Below are positions 48,388 to 59,949 of a stretch of DNA of 64,000 nt, one piece after another. The translations under genes and the position numbers were made by a program. Each line of letters starts with the position of its first letter. Positions within the stretch are counted from its first letter, which is position 1. The notes beneath the pieces were generated by a model. The model was not told the DNA's origin. It saw nothing but the letters and a program-made list of their open reading frames with translations, and made no database searches. This DNA is from Sclerotinia nivalis (taxonomy: Eukaryota; Ascomycota; Leotiomycetes; Helotiales; Sclerotiniaceae), in assembly GCA_029531795.1 (NCBI GenBank), contig JAPEIS010000013.1, positions 434,001 through 498,000 of the forward strand, written 5' to 3'.

Positions 48388-48428
48388 AATTACCCTCCCC
48401 TTAAAGAAAACTGATTTGCTTTTAAATC

Positions 48429-48930
48429 TTGCTTTTAATCTTTTGTATTAACGAAACAAGTTTGTCCTTTATTGTTATTTCTACTTTCCTTTTTCTTTAC
48501 AATGTTTCCAGTAAAGAATTATCATCACTTTCGATTTCGATTGGTTCTGCAAAGACCTTTTTAATCAGGGTCGAAGGGGCTTTTGCTGATTGTTTCTACC
48601 TTCGCAATTATATTGTTGAAAATATTCGATGAGGGTAGTATTTAGGGCTCGGTATATATTAATATCGTCTATCGTAGTGATTACGATGCACGTGAGTTTG
48701 AATGTGAGTATTTGGAAGCTCCTTTTATGGATAGCCTTTTTCTTTTGTTTCGGGGTTATTGATGTATCAGGTTTCAAAATAGAAAAGACAGAAAAAGAAA
48801 AACGATTATTAGCGGAGTTGCTCGAAAATAAAACTACAGAAGCTTTTCTAAGCGAATTAAATAAACTATCCAGAAAATTCATAATGAAATAAATATTTTT
48901 TGATAAATTGAATCTGTTTTGGATATACAA
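48429..48930 (-). pseudogene. Unassigned frame between chromodomain and polypurine tract of Gypsy-B
   Basis: A 121-codon minus-strand frame (48565-48930) including MNFLDSLFNSLRKASVVLF, SILKPDTSITPKQ and TTIDDINIYRALNTTLIEYFQ, continuing beyond a stop to about 48429. It looks less decayed than its surroundings. I recognise no domain. A plus-strand frame (48629-48892) overlaps it, is probably a shadow, and is left out. It may be an additional Gypsy-B ORF or a captured fragment. Confidence 0.35.
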
Positions 48931-49139
48931 TTATAATATATTGAATAAAATAAAGATAAAGAAAAAGAAAAAGAAGAGCAAGGCAAAAATTGAAGCAAAC
49001 AAATAAATGATAGAAAAAACAAAAATAATAAATGATTTTTCGAATGAATTATGAATTAATTGCAACCTCTCTTTCGAAAGAAAGAAAAGCGAACAAATAA
49101 TTATGTTTTATTGTTTTATTTATAGGTTTGCTATCTACA

Positions 49140-49380
49140 AACTTATTATAATTGTTGTTATTATTCTCCCAGGCTTTTATTTATTCAGGGAGATAATCAG
49201 AAGGTTTTATAGTTTTGAGGTATTGAATATAAAACTCCTATATTTTATATAGGGTGTATATAATATCAAAACAGTAATATTATATAGGGTTATTATTGTA
49301 TTCTATCCATTTTACTTTATATTGAATCTATTCGCAGAAGAGTTTCGAGATTAGGATTTGCTGTATTTCGAATTCTGTAT
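49140..49380 (-). pseudogene. Gypsy-B chromodomain
   Basis: The minus strand reads IQYKVKWIEYNNNPI, then FYIQYLKTIKPSDYLPE and IKAWENNNN. This corresponds to the YxVKWxGYxxxxxTW ... FHxxYPxxPGPPxxLPxWxxA pattern at the C-terminus of many fungal chromoviruses. Several Trp codons are stops. Confidence 0.6.
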
Positions 49381-50228
49381 TTATAGCAACTATAATGGGT
49401 GGAGGAAATTCGTTGTATTATTTAGGAACAAAATTTCCTATAGCTTTTTACAACTTATCGAGGGAAAGGATTTTATATATATTTATATTTTCGGAAAGAT
49501 CTAATCGATACAAATGGTTTACTTTTTCGAGAATATGGTATGGTTCTGTTATCTGTAGATCGAATTTGTAATTAGATCGCTTTATAATAAAATTCCTAAT
49601 AGTAATATATATTTTGTCTTCTATTTGGAAATCGATTGATTTTCGATAACGATTGATATCTTTTATTTTTTTTTGGCTATATCTTGGAAAGGATATCTTT
49701 GGTTATCTTCTAAACTTCATATATATATTTGAAGAAGATTTGAATATCTATATAGTTCAATTTTTCTATTATTGTATAAAAGGTATTAAAGAAGGATTTA
49801 TCCCAATCGAAGGAAATAGTTAAGGAATATTCATTTTGAAATTCGAAAGGGGATATTTTCAAATTTTTATAAAATATAGTAAATTGTATATAATCCATTA
49901 TATACAAGAATTCTAATCAATTGTTTTGATAATAATTAATATATAATCGGAAGTATTGATCCAAATATTGATTTATGATTTCGGTTTATTCATCTGTTTA
50001 AAGATGATAGATTATAAATAGCTTTAATTTGATGCTTAGGATTTGTATAAATTTGTTCTAAAAACTGGATATGAATTGTAAATCTTTATCAGATATAATA
50101 GTAATTGGGGTATTTTTCCAATAGTAAATATAGTTCAGATATATTAAAGCTATTTCCCGAACAATTGTAGTATAATAGTAAGGAATGTATATTGATTATT
50201 TCGATAATCTATCGACAATTACAAAAAC
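49380..50228 (-). pseudogene. Gypsy-B integrase core
   Basis: From the solo LTR leftwards the minus strand reads VIVDRLSK (first catalytic Asp), TIISDKDLQFISSFWNKF-like (second Asp; GPQF changed), TDEQTEIINQYLDQYFRLY (catalytic Glu), then an open piece 49710-49907 with EFQNEYSLTISFDWD, the usual C-terminal extension. Stops at Trp and Gln codons. Confidence 0.65.
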
Positions 50229-50627
50229 TGTCATGGGTAATCACATGTTACCTAAATCACATATAAATGATCTATGATCAATACATCATCGTATGATCAT
50301 CATACTCTTTCCTACGTCATTTATATCGTACGATCATCGTATGTTTTCTTACATCATTTGCATTCAAATTATTCTAATTCCTTGATTATCCTTACGATTA
50401 ATCAAGCTGATCCTGATATGATATCACTAGAAATCATATCTCAATGATACATCTCATCAGTTAGATAACAAGGATCTAATCTATATATACGACCCTCGAT
50501 TGATAGAATCGAAAATAAATCATTTAATCAATTCTTATTCAATTAGATATTTAACTTTATCATTTCAATATAACCATCTTCTCCCTGATCCCTTCAATGT
50601 ACTTTGTGATTATACTATCTTGTGATA
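50229..50627 (+). repeat. Solo LTR of the Copia-A family
   Basis: 399 bp from TGTCATGGGTAATC to CTTGTGATA, flanked by aaaac at 50224-50228 and 50628-50632. It aligns in reverse complement with 1186-1569 and 8262-8645. The extra 15 bp lie in a local tandem of catcgtatgatcat type. It sits between the integrase zinc domain and core of Gypsy-B. Confidence 0.9.
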
Positions 50628-50689
50628 AAAACGTTATCATATTTATATTTATCCTTTGGAAAAGATTTGAAATCTATCGATACATCTAT

Positions 50690-50935
50690 TTATAATCTGA
50701 TAAGGATAAACAAAGGATATAAAAACCCAAACGTTCGATCTCTTGGAATATAATAATTGTAGCAAATAATATAATTGTTGATATACTGATCAATATAATT
50801 GATTATTCCTTTCCAAAAGTATCGTTTCTTTATAATCAATTTCGTTTTGGTTTTATCAGGATAAATTGAGGAGATCTGAGTATAGACTTTTTTTATAAAA
50901 CTAATACAAAGGTTATCTGTATCGGATATAATCAA
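50690..50935 (-). pseudogene. Gypsy-B integrase zinc-binding domain
   Basis: An 81-codon open frame with SIYPDKTKTKLIIKKRYFW, then INYIDQYINNYIICYNYYIPRDRTFGFLYPL. Corresponds to the HPGxxKTxxLIxxRYYWPGM...DIxxYIRNCxxCxRxKxPR block of Ty3 integrases. The His and the Cys residues of the HHCC set are mostly lost to Tyr. Confidence 0.75.
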
Positions 50936-50965
50936 TCAATCTTTATAAAGTAATAAATTGTTATA

Positions 50966-52344
50966 CAGTACTAGACCACTTATACTTGACGGCCGGATTT
51001 TACCCGGAGTTATTTATCAATCAATCTATATTCAATCTTAATTATTAAATCAACCATTCAATATTTTAATACTAAATTTGAATATATTAAAGATTTTAAT
51101 ATATACTTTGATAAAATAAGGTTTTCTTTTTTGTAATTCATTTCAATTCTTCAATATTTAGTATACCAACCTTCAACCACAATACAGGCCTCTATTCTAC
51201 TCGATATACTAACTCTTAATTTATTGAATAACTTTTTATCCAATATATCTCAAACTATTTGTAAAGCACTTTTTAATCTTTGCTTAGTATATTCCGAAGT
51301 GCTTTTATCTATAGCGATATCAGGAAACATCTCGAAAAGATATACTTTTAATTGCTACCAAATATACTCTATAGGATTCAGATCAGGGCTATAAGGAGGC
51401 TATAATTCGACAAAAGGAATACTTCTAATCCGAAACCACTCTAATACCTTACGAATATGATATATAGAAGCATTATCTTGTATAAAAGAATACCCTTCGT
51501 TCAATCCTATTCAATATAGAGCTAATTCATTATTAAGGACCTCAAAGTAAGAATTGATACTATACCCGAATTTTGTATTCTCGAAATCCCTATCTATAAT
51601 ATAAAGCTTGCTTCTTTCGATATCACAAAAGCCTCCCTATACTATAACCTTCATATTCTTTTTTAAAGAATAAATTTGAACCATATTCCGTTCCCATTTT
51701 TGAAAAGGAGAACAAAAGACCCATTCTTGTTTTTTACCCTTTCTTTGTTCTACAAAGCACTCATTCGATCAGAAGATTAAACTTCATTCCTTTGCTGTCC
51801 ATCCTTTATAAACTAAGTATTATACTAATTTTTTAATTGTATATTCTTCTATAAGTTCAGACCTCTTTTTAGCTTTCTAATTGATTATACTATTCTCCTT
51901 CAAAATCCTTTTAATGGTAATAATACTACAATCCAATCTATATGTTAATTTTGTCTTTTTATAGATCGATTTCGGAAATAATCGTATATAACGTAATAGA
52001 TATCATTCATCTCATTCGGTATATGATTTATTTCGAGTTTTTCGCTTTATAGATTCGCTATCGTTACGCAATTGATCCATTTTTCGAGTATAAGATATAA
52101 TGGAATAGGGGATTTTATAGATCTTAACAATTTCGATCACTTTATTACCCCCCTCAAGCCTCCCTATTATTCTTCTGCGATCGTATAGGCTTAAATGCAT
52201 TCGAGGAACATTATTATTGTTAATTGATCTTAATGGTCTATGTTGTGGTAGCATAATTTATGAAAATAATAATAATAATATTGAAGGAAACGCATCGTTT
52301 TCAAAAAAAGACGCGTTTCGGCTAGTATAAGTGCACGGTTACTG
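50966..52344 (-). mobile_element. Mariner-A: Tc1/mariner DNA transposon
   Basis: 1,379 bp with TA on both sides (50964-50965, 52345-52346). The terminal inverted repeats are CAGTACTAGACCACTTATAC and, from the right end, CAGTAACCGTGCACTTATAC. Encodes a transposase on the minus strand. Inserted in Gypsy-B between RNase H and the integrase zinc domain. Its RIP damage is lighter than that of its host element. Confidence 0.85.
51130..52254 (-). pseudogene. Mariner-A transposase (DDE, Tc1-type), with premature stops
   Basis: Starts MLPQHRPLRS at 52254. An open 80-codon N-terminus contains LSLYDRRRIIGRLEGGNKVIEIVKIY, a helix-turn-helix for binding the ends. Further on, with frame breaks: SDECFVEQRKGKKQEWVF (first catalytic Asp), FIQDNASIYHIRKVLEWF (second Asp), YSPDLNPIEYIW (third acidic residue, Glu). 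I count 35 residues between the last two. The C-terminal part ends VEGWYTKY. In the C-terminal part, all three in-frame stops fall where a Trp is expected (TGG to TAG or TGA), the RIP signature. Usual length would be about 350 residues. Confidence 0.8.
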
Positions 52345-52499
52345 TATATTGAATATTCTTTTTTCAAATTAACTATCAAATTGTATTCGGATTATATCGA
52401 TAGATATATACAATTAATTTACAGAATGTAATTTATTAAATTAAGTTCTTCTACTTCAATAATTAGAATTATAATTATCTCCCCTTTTTCCATATTGAA

Positions 52500-53292
52500 T
52501 TCGTTTAATATCTTTTTGTCAAAAACTTTTGATAGGAGTAGAGTTTGAGTGCATTGTTCAAAGTGTAACATCTCCTAGGCTTCCATTTCCTGGTCATAAC
52601 AGTTCAGAGTGTTTGCTATAGCATTATTTATTTCTACTTGGTATGATATTTCGAATTAAAAGTTCGCTAGGATTTCAGACCATTTAGTTTATCGTTGATT
52701 CAGTGTTTTCTTTGTTATAAAGTATTCCAAAGCTTTATAATTTGTTATGATTTTTATATAATAAAAGGATCCAATAAATTCTATTCTTTAAATTTTGAAA
52801 GTTTTGATAATAGCAAATATCTCTTTATCGAATATTGTATAATTCATTTCGATTGAGAATATTGTCTTGGTAAAGAAAACGATAGAGTGTTATTGATTAT
52901 CATTATATAATTGAAAGAGCATTCCTTCGATAACGCTATTTGAAGTATTGGTTTCGATTATGATTTGTAAGTATAATTGATAATACTTCAGAATAAGGGT
53001 TTGGAGTATTGTTTTTTTAAGGCGATCGAAGGTATCGATGTAATTGCTATTTTATATATATAAAAAGTCTTTCTTTATTAGATTAATAAACGGATAAGTA
53101 ATTCGTTCGAAGTCTTGAATAAAGCGTTTGTAAAAGTTGCAAAATCTTAAAAAGGATTGTACTCCTTTAATATTTGTAAAAGCTTTCTATTTTTTCACAA
53201 TCTCAATCTTTTTCAGATCTATCTCTACTCTTTTTATAAAAATAATGAAATTAAAGTATTTAATCTTTTTAATATTGAATTTATATTTATTA
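52500..53292 (-). pseudogene. Gypsy-B RNase H and end of RT
   Basis: RT thumb side first: DINKYKFNIKKIKYFNFIIF (53290-53220), then FLRFCNFYKRFIQDFERIT. RNase H follows: IIETNTSNSVIEGMLFQLYNDNQ (first Asp now Asn), FFTKTIFSIEMNYTIFDKEIFAIIKTF (catalytic Glu), ITNYKALEYFITKKTLNQRW (DHKALEYF motif). Rich in stops. The upstream RT half continues at 61936 across Gypsy-C. Confidence 0.75.
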
Positions 53293-53297
53293 ATATC

Positions 53298-53431
53298 AGT
53301 AAACACGACGGAAACGGATACAAAATGATAAATTGAAGTTGCGTATTTTTTTATTAAATTAGATTGAGTTGGAGTGGTTACATAGACCCTTTTGGAATCA
53401 CATTACCTGTTTCTTTTTTGGTACAATATCT
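53298..53431 (-). repeat. Gypsy-C 3' LTR
   Basis: 134 bp, agtaaacacgacgg...ggtacaatatct on the plus strand. Differs from the 5' LTR by a few transitions and one base in a T run. Confidence 0.85.
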
Positions 53432-55450
53432 AGACCGGAATTGAAGCAATATATGCTTCTATATGCCTTTCTTATTCAGAGGTTTTTTTTAAGTTATGTA
53501 TATGTTGTTTTTTTGCTAAATGAATTAGAAGCCTCTTTATGAAATGATATTTCTCTAGCTTCTAGTCTAGTATACTATTTTTACTTTCCTAACTAATGAA
53601 AAAGAAGAAATAGATTATATTAAATTAATACCATTTTCGATTTATATCATTTTGCTGAAAATATGTAAAGATCTTAAAGCATTTTAATATTTAAAACTAT
53701 TTATAAATTGAATTAAAAATAAAGTCTAGATTTGATTGAAGAAAACAATCGAAAGCCTGAAAGGAAAACCACAAGACCGTTTGCTGAAAGTGATCTAATC
53801 AGGAATGAGTTTATTGAGATTCCCTAGATTCAAAAGAGTTGTATTGTTGAATCCTTTTATCCTTAACCTTTTTCGAAGATTATAATAGTATCAATTTTCT
53901 TAAAAACAGATTGTTGAAATTCAAGTATAATTTTATCAGTTAATCGATTAGTTGAAGCTTTGACCTTGTACAGATTCGATCAGATTCTTTCGATTTTGTA
54001 TATGATTTAGATCCTATTGAGATCGAAGATGCATTTTATATAATCTTCTAGTAATATATACTTTGATTTGAAAATGTTTATATTGTTACTATAAATTAAT
54101 TTCTGTTTCGGATTGCTAAGAACCTTTCCCGTTTCGTAAAATAGAAGAAAGAATTGTTTTGAAAATATTAATTTATAAATTCTAATATTTAGAGATACTT
54201 TCTTCGAATGAAATTTGCAAATAGCTTATTCTAAATTTAAAGAGTTTTAAATAATCGATATAAAAAAATCTACAAATAAATTTATTATTGATTTATCATA
54301 GTTAATAGAATTTGTGATGATTTCCTACAGGATCAATTATTACAAATAAACTATAATAGATTAAATAAAGCTTCTTTTTAGCAAATACCTTATCATAAAG
54401 TATAACCATTTAATCAAAATCGAAAATTATATAATTTCGAATATCCATATCGTATTTTTCTTTAATTAATACTTTTTTTCAATTAGATCGTTGTAAAACT
54501 TCTTATTGAATTAGTTTTTTGTTGTATATAAAATCGAAGACTTTTGATTGATAGATTTCTTCTGAAAAGTCTTTATCGAAATCTATAATATTGAATAAAA
54601 AGTTTTGGATTTCAAGATATTGATTTGAAAGATATTTGATCTCCAAATATTCTACAAACTGATATCCAAAAAGAATAAGAAGAATATTCTAGATAATCGA
54701 TCTTTCGTATATTGAATGAATTGATTGAAATTTGAACTTCCATAAACCAATTTTCGATTTCTGAATCAATCTTTTTAAGGATTCTTTGAAAGAAATCATT
54801 ACCTTTTTCAATTATACCAAAGGATTTCTTAGCTTCTATAGTTATAGAGATAAATAACATTCTGGTTTCTTTAGCAAATTGTTTAACTATCTTATTTTCG
54901 AAATAAATTCCTGGATCATAAAATCCTTCGATCGGAATTCCAAAAACATTGAATATTCAATTTAAACATTTTACTATTTCAACGCCTGTTGCTCTAATTA
55001 TTGGAAAAGTCTAAATATAATATGAAAAGTAATTAATCATAAAAAGGATATAAGAAAAATAAATAAAACCTTTTTTATTAAATATCTTATTATCGAAATC
55101 TATTGATTGAATAATAATACCGATTTTGATAAGTTTCTGAACTATTGGCCAAATCATTTTAAGGATTTCAGTTTTATTAATTGGAGTAAATGAAAAAGGT
55201 TCTATAAAATCGAAGTTAATAAAAGTTAAAAGACAATCAATTTTATAAAGTTTAAGATGAGATATTCTTTATTATATACTATATTTGATATACTTCATAC
55301 AACCTTAGATATATTATTTAATATCGATAATTAATATTAACCATCAATAATTCCTGAATTTCTTGATTATAAATTTTATTATATAATGGCCTTCTAAATT
55401 ATAAACAAAAGCTAATACTTCTGAAACTTCAGATTTGAGGATACATCGTT
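53432..55450 (-). pseudogene. Gypsy-C integrase
   Basis: From 55400 downward: a zinc domain (YNLEGHY...CMKY), then MINYFSYYIQTFPIIRATGVEIVKCL (first Asp changed to Asn), IPIEGFYDPGIYFENKIVKQF (second Asp in the DxGxxFE-like motif), then the open piece 54612-54860 with KKSFGIIEKGNDFFQRILKK (catalytic Glu in an E-K-G-N-D context) and INSFNIRKIDYLEYSSY. The order and spacing fit a Ty3 DD35E integrase. The last kilobase toward the LTR has no motif. Confidence 0.65.
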
Positions 55451-55799
55451 TATCGATTTTACGGAAGGAAAAATATAGTTCGTTTTCGAGTATATGAAAG
55501 TTCTTAATATACCTAAGAAAAATTACCTTCTCAAGTTTGGAAAGATCTTCAAAAAGGATTTGAATTATTATATAAATATATATAAAAGAATATCATAAAT
55601 CCTCATTATATTTACTTGCAATTGAATTATATTGAATATTATTGGAAATAATTATAAAATGATTAATAATTATTGATTCTTTCAATGATAATATAAAGAA
55701 TATATCCTAATCTTTGAAATCTAATTGTTTCTGTAGATATTGAACTTTTCGAAAATGAAAAAGTTCTTTGTAATCTTCAATACCATCTTTTCAAATTCA

Positions 55800-57600
55800 T
55801 TTGGGATTGTTTATATTATATTATAGTTTTCCTAAAAAGTCTAAAAGGTTATCTGATTTGCAATCAGGATCTAGGAAAATGATATAGGAAAAAGCATCTG
55901 CAACTTTGTTACGAACTCCCGGGATATAAATAATAGTGATATTGAAAATGGAAAGCTTTATTGTCCAATAAGCATATATACCTCTAATCTAAGAATTAGA
56001 AGAAAGGAAACTGGTAAATAGCAAATGATCAATAAAGACTATACAATTTTCAATAGATCTGAAATAATAATAATATTTCTTGACGAATTCAATGATAACG
56101 AATAATTTGTATTTATAAATACTATAATCTCTTTGTATTTTGATCAACAAAAAGGAATCATATAATATAGGATATTCTATTAAACATCTAGTATTTTATC
56201 TTGAAGAATAGTGTTTCTGAATAATAAAACATTTTGATACGAAAGTATTCGAATCTGTATATATTTGAATTAAAAGAGTATAATCGACATTATAGAAATC
56301 AACTATTTCTGAATATTTCTCTTGCAAAAATTCGAAAACTAATTGTTTATAAGCTTTTTATTGTTATTCCATTTTACCTGTAAAACGAAAAAAAGGATGA
56401 AAAATCTCGGCGAAGTTCTTAATATCTCTATAGATCATCTATATTGTAATTAGAAAGCTTCGAATTTCAATTTGATTAATAGAAACCAGAAAATTCTTGA
56501 TTTTGATTGTTTTAGTAGGTTTGGTAATCATAATACCACCAACTTTATAAAGGATTTTTAAAGCCTCTATTTGATTAACAAAAATATACAATTTTTTGAA
56601 AAATAAATATAATTAAACGAAATCAAGACGAAAAAGAATATAATTAACTAAATTAAAATAAACTTCTTTTGGAGTTACAGAATTTAAAAAGATATCATCA
56701 ATATAGAACTTAACCAACGCTAAATTATTTTCAATATTAAATTCGAATATAGAAGGATATTTTTTATCTATTAAATTATCTTTAAAAGGAAAAATATAAT
56801 CGAAAATTGTATAGAGAAGTTCAAATATAGAAAAGCAAACAGTTTGAGTACTTTATGGAATTCTGATAAATTGTATCTGAATTGAATCTTTTATGGAAAA
56901 AGCGAAATAATAATGATCTTTTGAATGAAAAAGTATATTCTCATAAATATATTTTAAATCGAATTATAGATATATTTTATAATTAGGATGAGAAAGAAAT
57001 TTGTGAATATCTTGAAATAAAATATAATAATTATTTGGCATTTGTTTTATAATCTTTGAATAATCGAAGATTATATATCTTTTAGAATCAGATTTATAAA
57101 AAGGAAGATTCTTAGGATATTCAATATCTAGTTTATCAATTATTAATAATATTACTAATCAATCAGAAAATTTGCTGTTGATTATTATAATATATTTATA
57201 TATATAGTATTTATATTTTTCGAATATAATTTTATTAAACCAAAATATCTATTAAGGATTATATCTAAATCTTTTTCTATTTTTATAAAAAAGAATATCT
57301 GATTTGAATTATACTCGATAAATATAAAGAGATATAAAAGGAATATAAACTAATTCTATAATATTTAAATCCTTATAAATATAAAAAAATCGAATAACTC
57401 TTAATCGAAATTTATTTATTATTAAGGGATTTATATCAATCTCATTTTTCTGAAATTATTCATTTATGATATTTGTTGAATTTGTAGATAATTTTTGAGG
57501 AATTAGTTTTTTATTTATAGAATATATATATATTTTTGGAGGATTTAATTAAAAGATAAAAGTTTGATTGATTGAAATATATTGATTTCTTTCCTAAGAA
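55800..57600 (-). pseudogene. Gypsy-C reverse transcriptase and RNase H
   Basis: RT catalytic box at about 56665: LVKFYIDDIFLNSVTPKE, with the YIDD residues intact. RNase H follows: ILYDSFLLIKIQRDYSIYKYKLFVIVEFVKKYYYY, then CIVFIDHLLFTSFLSS (TDHxPLxSFL motif, Thr changed), then IYIPGVRNKVADAFS. Upstream RT palm sequence extends to about 57600. Fingers and some frames are lost. Confidence 0.7.
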
Positions 57601-58003
57601 AATAATTTGAAATATTTGGAATTTACTTTGAAAGAAAAATCGAATTGATATAAAATTTCGAATAGTATATATGGATTATTTATTTGAAAAATTGTATTAA
57701 GAATATACAATAATTGAGTTTTCGAAAAAAAAAAAGTAAAATGATAATAACATTTTCGATAATCGAAGTTATAATCTTGATTTTCAATAAAAAATTCTGA
57801 AAAAGTATTTTCTTCGAGATTATCTAATAATTGAAAAAGTATATCCTTTATTGAATAAGATAATTTGGATTATATAAACCTTTAAAAAAATTGAATATAT
57901 AAAAAGTCTTTATTCTAGATTCCTTTAGATTTTTTAATATCGATTTTTGAAAAAAAAGAAAGTAGTTTTGAATTATACTGAGGATTCAAAAGTTTAAAGA
58001 ATC

Positions 58004-58222
58004 TTATGAATTATCTGAATCTGAATAGTTATCTTGAGATTTTGAAATAGATTCAGAAACGGAATCAGATGCTTCTTCGGATACTTTCTTGGAATCTGTT
58101 GAATCGGAAGAGTTTTCTGATGAAGTAATTTCTTGTTGATCTTCGAATTGTATTGTTTTTGGAATTGGTTTGACCTTGAATGCAAAATTATTAATATTTC
58201 TATCGGCAATTTCAAAATTCAT
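58004..58222 (-). pseudogene. Gypsy-C acidic Ser/Asp-rich linker
   Basis: 72 codons including SSENSSDSTDSKKVSEEASD, between protease and RT. Low-complexity acidic segment; the frame is open. In an intact element it would be an inter-domain linker of pol. Confidence 0.5.
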
Positions 58223-58405
58223 CGAAATTTCAGTATTTAGGATAGTTGTTTGGTACTTTGGATCGGCTGAATATAAAATGAGTTAATGAGAAAAGAATTG
58301 TTTGAATTTCGGAATCTGAATAAGCATCCTTTTCTTATCCAAATCTTTGTCTCTGATAGAAAAAATAGAATTAAAGATATCAATATGATTTTTGATTGTA
58401 TAAAA

Positions 58406-58816
58406 CTATAATAGATCTAGCAAAAAAGTTTTCTGATCTTTATTAGGATTATTCTCCTCATTAGAACAAATAAAGGCATAAATAATTCGTCGAATCCCTT
58501 CGATTATAAAATCAATAATAATATATTCTTTCAGATTTGTATCTATTCCACTAACAACTTTTATAAAGATATTGTTATTTGATTGAATTCTATATCGATA
58601 TAAATTTAAATGATCAACAAAAGCAAAAGAAACAATATTATTGTTAGAATCTTGATCAACAATATAATTGGATTTGTTTATGATGATCTCTATCGAAGGT
58701 AATCCTAATAAAATATATATTCCTTTAATTCGGAAAAAATGATTTTTATTTACAATATAAATAATGATCGAAATAGTTGGATAGTTTATAGCATTAATCC
58801 TATCTAGACCAATCAT
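58406..58816 (-). pseudogene. Gypsy-C aspartic protease
   Basis: 136 open codons. VDQDSNNNIVSFAFVDHLNLYRYRI corresponds to the DxGSxxNxVSxxFA active-site loop of retropepsins, the Gly now Asp. Later IIDFIIEGIRRIIYAFICSNEENN and KTFLLDLL (LLGLPWL end). Still the best-preserved part of the element. Confidence 0.6.
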
Positions 58817-59949
58817 TTATTGACCGTTCTTAAAAAAGACATTAAAACTTGATAGATTGTATTTGAGATCCTTTTGTTTATAAAGGAAATACTATCGAAT
58901 TTGATCAGAAGAAAAATGAATCAGATGATTCTGAATAAATCTATATCGAATTGGGTGTATTAGTTCAAAATCTAAGTTCGTAGTTGAATTCTGATTTAAT
59001 TAACTAAATTGATCAAATTAATTAAATTAATTAAATTAATTATTTTGATTGTTTTGATTGGGGTTATCCTGATCTTTATTCTGAATTGAAGTTGAAAGAG
59101 TTGAGGAAACTTTTGATTCATGAATAATCGTTGATTTCTTCTTTTTAATTGAGTTTTCTCGAATAGTAAGATATCTGAAATGCTTGATGGTGTTCGAGGA
59201 GATCTAGTAAAAATCTAAAAGGTTAATTTCTTTAGAATTTAATATGAAATATTATATAAGTATTTTATAATTTATTGGTCTTTATCCTTGTTTATTAATA
59301 ATATTAAAGAATAATTTAGGATTTTTAAAATATCTTTTATAATTGCTAATAAAAGTTATATATTTTAAAAAAGGAGTAGGTAATCGGACTTTTAGTGATG
59401 ATAGTTTAGTTTGACGAATTTCTAAAGAAAAAGTAAAAACTTGTAATTGTGAAGATACTATTGATATTTGAAAGATAGTATTTTTTTTTTCGATTATAAA
59501 TATAAAGTATAAAAAGGTTTTTGTTTTGTTTGTAAATCTTTTTTTGTGATTGAAGAAAAAAACAGATATCTTCAGATTCTAATAAAACAATAAGATGAGG
59601 TCTTTTTTATTGTAAGACAATTGTATAAAAGGTAATCTTGTTTTCGAGATCATCTTTATTATCGATATCATTTGAATTAATTTCTTCAATAAAGTTTTGT
59701 TCAAGTATTTGTATAAAATTAATCGAATTATTGAAGGATCCTTGATCTGAATAATATGAAGAACTATCAAATTCATCATCCGGGATAATATTATAAAAGA
59801 TAATATCTAAATTATAAATACTATTTAATTGAAAAGGAATATTTTTATCGACTTTAAGCTTTCTATATCGATTGATACAAACTCAGTTTAATCTTTTCGA
59901 ATTAATTGCATCAGTTTGATTACTATTAGATTTTTTTATAGACCAATCT
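58817..59949 (-). pseudogene. Gypsy-C gag-protease junction
   Basis: About 1.1 kb between the zinc knuckle and the protease. One open piece at 59579-59779 without motif. Repeated attaatt units at 59000-59040. Confidence 0.4.
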
